This document shows positions 1-5,530 of a stretch of 9,382 bases of DNA, in pieces. Location: NCBI GenBank assembly GCA_036506795.1, contig DASXRC010000008.1, positions 1 to 9,382 of the forward strand. Direction: 5' to 3'. The DNA is from DASXRC01 sp036506795. GTDB taxonomy: Bacteria > Actinomycetota > Actinomycetes > Mycobacteriales > Micromonosporaceae. The position numbers and the translations under genes are program-made. The notes beneath the pieces are model-generated. The model had not been told where the DNA came from. It ran no database searches and worked only from the letters and a program-made list of their open reading frames with translations. Within the stretch, counting starts at the first letter, position 1. Each line of letters starts with the position of its first letter.

Positions 1-942
1 CGCGTGGTCGAGGCCCGTCTTGAGTGAGGACGCGAGCGGGTCGTTGAGGAACTCGATGCGCGGCCAGGCCTGGTCGATCAGCTTGGGGTCCAGCGGCTTG
101 CCGCTGATCTTCGCGATGTGGGCCGACACGGCCTGCTTGGCTTCGTCGGGCTGGGTGTTGACGAACGCGTTCGCGGCGACCGCCCCCTCGACGAGCTTGC
201 GTACGACATCCGGGTGCTGCTTGAGGAACTCGGTCCGCACGATGAGGTTGGTGATGACGAACTGACCGCCGGGCCACAGCGTCCGCTCGTCGACGAGCAC
301 CTTGCCGCCGGCGTTGACGAGCTGGGACGCCCAGGGCTCGGGCACCCAGGCACCGTCGATCGCACCGCTGCGGAACGTCGCCAGGTTCTGAGCGTTCTCC
401 TGCGGCACGATGGAGACGTCGCCGCCGCCCTCCTTGGTGGTAGTCAGGCCGTGCTCCTCGAGCCAGTACCGCACCGCCACGTCCTGCGTGTTGCCCAGCT
501 GCGGCGTACCAATCTTCTTGCCCTCGAGGTCCTGCGCCGAGTTGATGCCGGGCTTGACGACGAGGGCGACCCCGCCGGACGCCGCGCCGCTGATCACCTT
601 GATCGCCTTGCCGCCCGACTGGCTGTACGCGTTGATGGTCGGGTTGGGCCCGACGTAGGTCGCGTCCAGTGCCCCGGAGAAGATGGCCTCGATCGCCGAC
701 GGGCCGGCGTTGAAGGTCTTGGTCTCGAGCCGCGCCGCGCCGCCGAGCTTCTCGGCGAAGATGCCCTTCTCGACCCCGACGATCGCCGGTGCGTGCGTGA
801 GATTAGGGAAGTAGCCGAGCCGCAGCGTGACCGGGCCGCCAGAGTCGTCGCCCCCGCCGCAGGCGGCCAGGCCGAGCGACGCGGCGGTCACCACTGCCAC
901 GGTGGCCGCGGAGCCAAGCCGAGCGAACGAGAGCCACTTCAC
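1..942 (-). CDS. ABC transporter substrate-binding lipoprotein, sulfonate/nitrate/taurine (SsuA/NMT1-like) family, C-terminus cut by window edge
   Basis: Extracytoplasmic binding protein that captures a small oxyanion-type solute, probably an aliphatic sulfonate, for a membrane permease and ATPase expected just past the left edge. The 314 visible residues start with a short basic stretch and a hydrophobic segment ending in a lipobox L25-A26-A27-C28, so the mature protein should be lipid-anchored outside the membrane. After a GGGDDSGG linker comes the family pattern: LRLGYFPNLTHAP (about 38-50), FNAGPSAIEAIFSGALDA (about 71-88), YVGPNP, then DLEGKKIGTPQLGNTQD and GAWVPEPWASQLV. Family members are usually 310-340 residues, so little is missing. 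I chose GTG at 942; it has only a weak ribosome site, and an in-frame CTG at 951 would give a more lysine-rich start. Divergent from the M16 operon. Sulfonate versus nitrate or thiamine-precursor specificity cannot be settled from sequence alone. Confidence 0.9.
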   Translation of the reverse strand, partial: MKWLSFARLGSAATVAVVTAASLGLAACGGGDDSGGPVTLRLGYFPNLTHAPAIVGVEKGIFAEKLGGAARLETKTFNAGPSAIEAIFSGALDATYVGPNPTINAYSQSGGKAIKVISGAASGGVALVVKPGINSAQDLEGKKIGTPQLGNTQDVAVRYWLEEHGLTTTKEGGGDVSIVPQENAQNLATFRSGAIDGAWVPEPWASQLVNAGGKVLVDERTLWPGGQFVITNLIVRTEFLKQHPDVVRKLVEGAVAANAFVNTQPDEAKQAVSAHIAKISGKPLDPKLIDQAWPRIEFLNDPLASSLKTGLDHA

Positions 943-967
943 GATCTTCAGCCATTCTCGAGTATTC

Positions 968-982
968 CTATCGAACCGATAG
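968..982. promoter_or_regulatory. Candidate operator: CTATCG-AAC-CGATAG palindrome over the predicted +1
   Basis: A perfect 6-bp inverted repeat with a 3-base spacer lies 3 bp past the predicted -10 and covers the predicted transcription start, a classic repressor position. A further TATCGA half-site (987-992) overlaps the -10, and an imperfect palindrome centred on CTCGAG (957-962) lies in the leader. A repressor that senses sulfur status would suit a sulfonate uptake gene, but the regulator is not in the window and its family is inference. Confidence 0.55.
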
Positions 983-984
983 AG

Positions 985-1014
985 ATTATCGAGTACGCCG
1001 AGACGGGTGGTCAA
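985..1014 (-). promoter_or_regulatory. Sigma70-type promoter of the substrate-binding protein gene
   Basis: On the minus strand TTGACC (1014-1009) is followed after 18 bases by GATAAT (990-985). These match the -35 and -10 consensus very well for a GC-rich actinomycete. Transcription would begin near 978, leaving a leader of about 36 bases before the GTG at 942. The local AT-richness (955-990) contrasts with the surrounding coding DNA. Confidence 0.65.
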
Positions 1015-1113
1015 CGTCCGTCCGTATCCCGGGACGCCATCGGCTCGGTGACTCCCGCGCGACGACGTAGGGTCGCAGCAGTGGTCGCGAACTCGCGAAC
1101 GAGAGGTGAGCCG

Positions 1114-2421
1114 GTGGCGCGCAGGCCCAAGATTCCAGCGACGAAGTACCCCGTCGAGCGCCTCACGCTCGGCAACGGGCTGCGCGTGGTGCTGGCACCG
1201 GACCGCAGCGCCCCGGTGATCGGGGTGGCCGTCGTGTACGACGTCGGCATCCGGTCGGAACCCGAGGGACGAACCGGGTTCGCGCATCTTTTCGAACACC
1301 TCATGTTCCAGGGATCGGCCAACCTGGAGAAGCTCGCGCACTTCAGGTACGTGCAGGGTGCCGGCGGCACGTTCAACGGCTCGACGCACCTGGACTACAC
1401 CGACTACTTCGAGACGCTCCCCGCCAGCGCACTGGAGCGGGCGCTGTTCCTCGAGGCAGACCGCATGCGCGGGCCCCGGCTGACCGAGGAGAACCTGCGC
1501 AACCAGGTCGACGTCGTGAAGGAAGAGATCCGGGTCAACGTGCTGAACCGGCCGTACGGCGGCTTCCCATGGCTGAAGCTGCCGCCGGTCATGTTCGACA
1601 CGTTCCCGAACGCGCACGACGGCTACGGTTCGTTCGATGATCTTGAGAGTGCCACCGTCGGCGACGCGGCCGAGTTCTTCGAGGCGTACTACGCGTGCGG
1701 CAACGCCGTGCTGGCGCTCTCCGGCGACTTCGACGTGGCCGACGCCTCGGCCCTGGTCGAGCGGCATTTCGGCGACGTACCGGCCCGACCCGCCCCGGCG
1801 CGGCCGTCCTTCGCCGAGCCGGACCTGGCCGAAGAGCGGCGCGACGCGTACACCGATCGGCTCGCTCCGCTGCCGGCGGTGGCCGCGGCGTGGGGCGTGC
1901 CCGACCCGATCGCCGATTTCCAGGCGTACCTGCCGTACGTGGTGCTGGCCGAGGTGCTGACCGACGGCGACGCGTCGCGACTGGTGGAGCGTCTGGTGCT
2001 GACCGACCGCTCGGTGACCAGCGTCGGCGGGTACATCGGCTTCATGGGCGAGCCATTCGAGGTGCGCGACCCCACGGCGTTCGTGCTCCAGGCGCACCTG
2101 CCGCCGGGTGGCGACGCCGACAAGGTGCTGCGTTCGATCGACGAGGAGTTCGAGCGACTCGCCACGGTCGGGCTCGCCGACGGCGAGCTCGCCCGCACGC
2201 AGGCCAGGATGGCGACGCACCTGTTGCGGGACACCGATGCGGTGCTCGGCCGCGCACTGCGGATGGCGGTGCTCGAGCAGCAACGCGGAGCGCCCGCCCT
2301 GCTCAATGAGCTGCCGCGGTTGGTCGGGGAGGTGACCGAGGAGCAGATCGTGGCGGCCGCGGCCGAGCTGCGCCCGCACCGGCGAGCCTCGGTGGAAGTG
2401 GTCGCGGGAGGCTTGCGGTGA
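1114..2421 (+). CDS. M16 family zinc metallopeptidase, catalytic subunit
   Basis: Pitrilysin/processing-protease-like zinc endopeptidase, 435 aa, the usual length for a bacterial M16B subunit. The inverted zinc motif HxxEH is intact as H58-L-F-E61-H62, and the distal metal ligand is E138 (in VVKEEIR), 75 residues further on. The stretch GGTFNGSTHLDYTDYFETLP (85-103) is the conserved strand that lines the active cleft. The second half (about 185-420) is the M16 C-terminal domain and lacks the R/Y substrate-binding pair, which the next gene supplies. The GTG start at 1114 is preceded by GAGAGG (1101-1106); the open frame continues far upstream, but only as antisense to the binding-protein gene. 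No signal peptide is visible, so the protein is probably cytoplasmic. It overlaps the next gene by 4 bases. The natural substrate is unknown; other M16B pairs degrade or process peptides. Confidence 0.93.
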   Translation: MARRPKIPATKYPVERLTLGNGLRVVLAPDRSAPVIGVAVVYDVGIRSEPEGRTGFAHLFEHLMFQGSANLEKLAHFRYVQGAGGTFNGSTHLDYTDYFETLPASALERALFLEADRMRGPRLTEENLRNQVDVVKEEIRVNVLNRPYGGFPWLKLPPVMFDTFPNAHDGYGSFDDLESATVGDAAEFFEAYYACGNAVLALSGDFDVADASALVERHFGDVPARPAPARPSFAEPDLAEERRDAYTDRLAPLPAVAAAWGVPDPIADFQAYLPYVVLAEVLTDGDASRLVERLVLTDRSVTSVGGYIGFMGEPFEVRDPTAFVLQAHLPPGGDADKVLRSIDEEFERLATVGLADGELARTQARMATHLLRDTDAVLGRALRMAVLEQQRGAPALLNELPRLVGEVTEEQIVAAAAELRPHRRASVEVVAGGLR

Positions 2422-3758
2422 GCGCGAGGAGCGCAACGAACGGAGGCCCGGCGTTGCCGGCACTCGGGCCGACCCGCAAGCCCAAGCTGCCGCGCGCGGC
2501 CGAGCGGACGCTGCCCAACGGGCTGACGGTGATCGCGATCCGACGCCCGGCGGTGCCGCTGGTGGAGATCCGACTGCGCGTGCCGTTCGCGAGGGCGCAC
2601 CTCGCGCGCGCCGCGCTGCTCTCGCAGACGTTGTTCTCGGGTACCGCCGAGATGTCCACCGTGGACATCGCGGCCGAGCTGCAGAAGGTCGGTGGGGGGC
2701 TGTCCGCCGGGCTCGACCCGGATCGGCTGCTCATCTCCGGAAACGGCCTGGTGTCCGGGCTCGACCGCATCCTCGAACTCCTCAACGACGTGCTGGTCGG
2801 CGCGGTGTACCCGACCACCGAGGTGGCCACCGAGCGGGACCGGCTGGTCGACCGGATCCAGGTCGCCCAGAGCCAGCCGGCGCATCTCGCCCGGGTTGCG
2901 CTGCTCAAGCGGGTGTACGGCCGGCACCCGTACGCGGTGCAGACGCCCTCGCCCGAACAGGTGCAGGCGGTGCGCCCCGGACTGCTGCGCCAGCTCCACG
3001 ACGAGCGGCTGCACCCCGCGGGCGCGAACCTGATTCTCGTCGGCGATGTTCAGACCGAGCGGTCGCTGGACGCCGCGGAGCGCGCGCTCGGCGCGTGGGA
3101 CGGCGGCGGCAAGCAGGTCGACCTGCCGATCACCCCGCCGCTGCGCTCGGGGCCGCTGGTGCTGGTGGATCGGCCCGGCTCGGTGCAGTCCTCGGTCCGG
3201 ATGGCGCTGCCGGCGGTGCCGCGCACCGATCCCGACCATGCCGCCCTGCAACTGGCCAACCTCATCTTCGGCGGCTACTTCTCCTCCCGCTGGGTGGAGA
3301 ACATTCGTGAGGACAAGGGCTACACGTACGGGCCGCACTCGCAGATCGAGCACTCGATCGCCGGCTCGACGCTCGTGGTCTCCGCCGAGGTCGCCACCGA
3401 GGTCACCGCGCCGGCGCTGCTGGAGACGGTGTACGAGCTGGGTCGCCTCGCGGCACTGCCGCCCGGCGATGACGAGCTCGAGCAGGCCCGCCAGTACGCG
3501 CTGGGCACGCTCCAGCTCGGCATGTCCACACAGGCCGGCCTCGCCGGACTGGCCAGCACGTACGCCGGGTTCGGGCTGCGGCTCGACTTCCTCGCCCAGC
3601 ACGCGGACCGGCTGGCCGCCGCCACCCGGGACGAGGTGGCCGCCGCGGCCGCCCGGTACCTCGCGCCGTCGCGCGCGGTGACCGTCGTGCTAGGCGACGC
3701 GGACGTGGTCGAGGGACCGCTGTCCACTCTCGCCACCGTCGAGCGCGCAGAGCTGTGA
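2418..3758 (+). CDS. M16 family peptidase, non-catalytic partner subunit
   Basis: 446-aa M16 homologue (TLPNGLTVIAIRRPAVPLVEIRL, about 31-53) in which the zinc site has been lost: where HxxEH should stand the protein reads AHLARAALLSQTLFSG (60-75). It keeps the C-terminal substrate-binding signature, FGGYFSSR291, then REDKGYTYG (297-305), the R/Y pair that grips the peptide in two-chain M16B enzymes. It most likely forms an obligate heterodimer with the upstream catalytic chain, as known for other bacterial M16B pairs and mitochondrial processing peptidase. GTG at 2418 overlaps the preceding TGA (GTGA), with GGGAGG at 2406-2411 as ribosome site, so translation is coupled. The first 20 residues (SARSATNGGPALPALG) are a low-complexity extension not typical of the fold. 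An alternative would be an inactive regulatory homologue with no partner, which the overlap makes unlikely. Confidence 0.92.
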   Translation: MSARSATNGGPALPALGPTRKPKLPRAAERTLPNGLTVIAIRRPAVPLVEIRLRVPFARAHLARAALLSQTLFSGTAEMSTVDIAAELQKVGGGLSAGLDPDRLLISGNGLVSGLDRILELLNDVLVGAVYPTTEVATERDRLVDRIQVAQSQPAHLARVALLKRVYGRHPYAVQTPSPEQVQAVRPGLLRQLHDERLHPAGANLILVGDVQTERSLDAAERALGAWDGGGKQVDLPITPPLRSGPLVLVDRPGSVQSSVRMALPAVPRTDPDHAALQLANLIFGGYFSSRWVENIREDKGYTYGPHSQIEHSIAGSTLVVSAEVATEVTAPALLETVYELGRLAALPPGDDELEQARQYALGTLQLGMSTQAGLAGLASTYAGFGLRLDFLAQHADRLAAATRDEVAAAAARYLAPSRAVTVVLGDADVVEGPLSTLATVERAEL

Positions 3759-4696
3759 CCGTCCCGCTTCTGGCGCGGACCGCGCTGGACCGGGCGGCGC
3801 ACCGCCGGACCGACCCGGACTGGCTCGCCGTTGCCTGGGAGCGCTCGCGCGTCCTCGTGGTTGACGTGGTCGGCGGCGGCACGGCCTTGGTGACGGAGGA
3901 TCCGGTGCGTCTCCTGCTCGTGGACCCGGACGAGGCGCCGGATGGGGATCGCCTGTTCCTTGGCGTGGGATCCGACGGCACGCCGTTCTTTGCCGTGGAC
4001 GCGCCGTTGGCGGAGCGGTCCGGCGCCCACCCGCGCAACCTTCGCGAGGTCGGGCACCGCCTCGGCGAGCTCGACGGGAGTCTGATGATCACTGCTGTCG
4101 CGTTGGCCCAGTGGCATGCCGGGCACCCCTACTCGTCCGCCACCGGCCTTCCGACGCAGCCGGCCGACGGCGGCTGGGCCAGGGTGGACCCGGGCGGCGA
4201 GCTGGTCTGGCCGCGTACCGATCCGGCGATCATCGTGCTGGTCCACGACGGCGTCGCGGGGCCCGACGGATGCTGTCTGCTCGGGCACGGCTCGGCCTGG
4301 GCGGCCGAGGGCAGTCCCGTGCGGCGGTTTTCCTGCCTGGCCGGGTTCGTCGAGGCCGGCGAGTCGGCCGAGGCGGCGGTGGCCCGTGAGATCGCGGAGG
4401 AGGTCGGCGTCGCGATCGAAGACGTCAGCTACGTGGCCAGCCAGCCATGGCCGTTCCCCGGCGCACTCATGCTGGGATTCACCGCGTACGCCGATCCGAG
4501 CCAGCCGGTGCGGGCCGATCGCCGGGAGATCGTCGACGCCCGGTGGTTCACCAGGAGACAGGTCCACGGGGCGCTGGCCGGCGAGGCGGTCGAGATCGGC
4601 GAGGGCGCCCGCCTGGGTCTGCCGACGTCCGCCTCGATCGCGTCATTCTTGATCAACCGATGGTTGCGGGTCGGTGACCACAATCTTGGTCCGTGA
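3755..4696 (+). CDS. nudC: NADH pyrophosphatase NudC-like Nudix hydrolase, zinc-ribbon cysteines absent
   Basis: Nudix enzyme that splits NAD(H) to NMN(H) and AMP; in other bacteria NudC also removes NAD caps from RNA. 313 aa. The Nudix box is perfect: G197-x5-E203-x7-R211-E-I-A-E215-E216-x-G218-V219. SQPWPFP (229-235), the tag of the NADH pyrophosphatase subfamily, lies 9 residues further on. The N-terminal half (1-110) is the weakly conserved NudC N-domain. The linking segment AQWHAGHPYSS..GG..RVDPGGELVWPRTDPA (about 118-157) aligns with the family's zinc ribbon, but every expected cysteine is missing; the only cysteines are 173, 174 and 194. GTG at 3755 overlaps the M16 stop by 4 bases (GTGA), so it is the third gene of the operon. 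Its last four sense codons and stop lie in an inverted-repeat arm. Placement near uvrD2 matches other actinobacteria. Confidence 0.9.
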   Translation: MTVPLLARTALDRAAHRRTDPDWLAVAWERSRVLVVDVVGGGTALVTEDPVRLLLVDPDEAPDGDRLFLGVGSDGTPFFAVDAPLAERSGAHPRNLREVGHRLGELDGSLMITAVALAQWHAGHPYSSATGLPTQPADGGWARVDPGGELVWPRTDPAIIVLVHDGVAGPDGCCLLGHGSAWAAEGSPVRRFSCLAGFVEAGESAEAAVAREIAEEVGVAIEDVSYVASQPWPFPGALMLGFTAYADPSQPVRADRREIVDARWFTRRQVHGALAGEAVEIGEGARLGLPTSASIASFLINRWLRVGDHNLGP

Positions 4697-4729
4697 CCGC
4701 CGTTGCCGCGACGGTCACGGACCAAGATT
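4682..4729. terminator. Perfect 18-bp inverted repeat, probable bidirectional terminator between convergent genes
   Basis: AATCTTGGTCCGTGACCG (4682-4699) is exactly complementary to CGGTCACGGACCAAGATT (4712-4729), with a 12-base loop. The nudC stop codon (4694-4696) lies inside the left arm. It sits between nudC (plus) and the 84-aa gene (minus, ending at 4800), so one hairpin can serve both. There is no T-run after either arm, so it is not a classic intrinsic terminator. Actinomycetes often use such T-less hairpins. Its length and perfection would also fit a dispersed palindromic repeat. Confidence 0.6.
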
Positions 4730-4799
4730 CTCGGCTGTTGCCGGTCGGTGCGGCGGATGGTCGCTGGCGGGGGATGCCGCACGGCCCGCGACAGCTCGT

Positions 4800-5054
4800 C
4801 TATCCCGTGGCCTCCCCCGTGGGGTCACCCACCCGGACGACCTTCACCCGCTGGCGTCCGGCCTTGACGGCTCCGACCGAGGAGAGGGCTCGCGCCAGGT
4901 GCATCGCCGCGTCCCGGTCATCCGCGAACGCCGTTTGTCGACGTTGCTCCGGGTCGGTCCGTTCGTCGCGCACCCGCCCGCCCAGCGCCCAGGCCTCGGT
5001 GACCTCACCGGGCGCCTTGGTGCGAACCTCGGTGCGGACGATCAGGAACCGCAT
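4800..5054 (-). CDS. Small protein of unknown function, 84 aa
   Basis: Not recognised. The ATG at 5054 is preceded by GGGAG six to seven bases upstream (GGGAGACGTTCATG on the minus strand), and the third codon positions are almost all G or C, both signs of a real gene. The protein starts with a likely beta strand (MRFLIVRTEVRT), has a charged middle (RVRDERTDPEQRRQ, 27-40), a likely helix (DDRDAAMHLARALSSV, 45-60) and a basic strand-like end (GRQRVKVVRVGDPTG, 66-80). No signal peptide, membrane segment or cysteine. It is convergent with nudC and lies 232 bases downstream of the DUF397 gene on the same strand, with its own upstream palindrome, so it is probably transcribed separately. Confidence 0.7.
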   Translation of the reverse strand: MRFLIVRTEVRTKAPGEVTEAWALGGRVRDERTDPEQRRQTAFADDRDAAMHLARALSSVGAVKAGRQRVKVVRVGDPTGEATG

Positions 5055-5104
5055 GAACGTCTCCCGGCGGGCGGATCGCGGGCGTTTAACGGCCGGGAAG
5101 CACG

Positions 5105-5131
5105 GGTGGAAACCCTCGTGGAACTTCCACG
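5105..5131. promoter_or_regulatory. Candidate operator: CGTGGAA-C-TTCCACG palindrome plus an extra half-site
   Basis: 5117-5131 is a perfect 7-1-7 palindrome, and a third GTGGAA copy lies at 5106-5111. This is 63-77 bases upstream of the 84-aa gene's start, in the otherwise featureless 232-base gap (5055-5286) between that gene and the DUF397 gene. I see no convincing -35/-10 pair next to it, so whether it controls the small gene is inference. Confidence 0.4.
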
Positions 5132-5286
5132 GAATGCTCCGGAGGTTCATGCTTGCCCACATCGGTGAGCCGAACAAGCGGTTCGAAAACATCTGAGTAA
5201 TTGAGCGGTCGTTCGGCTGAGGCCGGAGGGTCCATCCACCGCCTCGTCCACAGCCTCACCGACGTCGCGAGAGCGGTGCGGCAAGG

Positions 5287-5520
5287 TCAGTCGCGGTCGA
5301 ACTGGCCGTCCCTCACAGCTGCGATGAACGCGGCCCAGCCGGCACGGGCGAACACGAGCACCGTACCGCCGCGGTCCCTGCTGTCCCGGACGGCGACGGC
5401 GCCGGTCGCCGAATCGAGGACCGCGACCTCGACGCAGTTGGTGCTCTGGCTCCGCGAGCTGGTCCGCCAGACGGCGTCGGCGGATGCCGGGGTGATCGGC
5501 GTGCGGCGAGCTGTTGACAT
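5287..5520 (-). CDS. DUF397 domain small protein
   Basis: 77-aa protein that is essentially one DUF397 domain: W18-R-T-S-S-R-S (the W+kSS.S motif), then N-C29-V-E-V-A, then VAVRDSRDRGGTVLVF (42-57) and GWAAFIAAVRDGQFD (61-75). These proteins are abundant in Streptomyces and Micromonosporaceae, nearly always next to an XRE/DUF5753 regulator, and in studied cases act with it as a pair, with the small protein modulating or antagonising the DNA-binding partner. I chose ATG at 5520 rather than the TTG just before it, because the GGAG ribosome site lies 7 bases upstream. That site overlaps the TAG of the upstream regulator gene (10-base gap), so the two are translationally coupled. Confidence 0.9.
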   Translation of the reverse strand: MSTARRTPITPASADAVWRTSSRSQSTNCVEVAVLDSATGAVAVRDSRDRGGTVLVFARAGWAAFIAAVRDGQFDRD

Positions 5521-5530
5521 CAATCAACTC

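Noticed and set aside
118..1113. Open reading frame continuing upstream of the M16 protease start for 332 codons
   Set aside because: It is antisense to the binding-protein gene, whose lipobox and family motifs are clear; the Arg/Asp/Glu-rich translation looks like a shadow frame and the GTG at 1114 has the ribosome site.
1689..3602. 637-codon open frame on the minus strand opposite the M16 genes
   Set aside because: Composition typical of antisense frames in GC-rich DNA, no motif; plus-strand M16 proteins are unmistakable.
3320..4567. 415-codon minus-strand frame opposite M16 and nudC
   Set aside because: Shadow of nudC, which has a perfect Nudix box on the plus strand.
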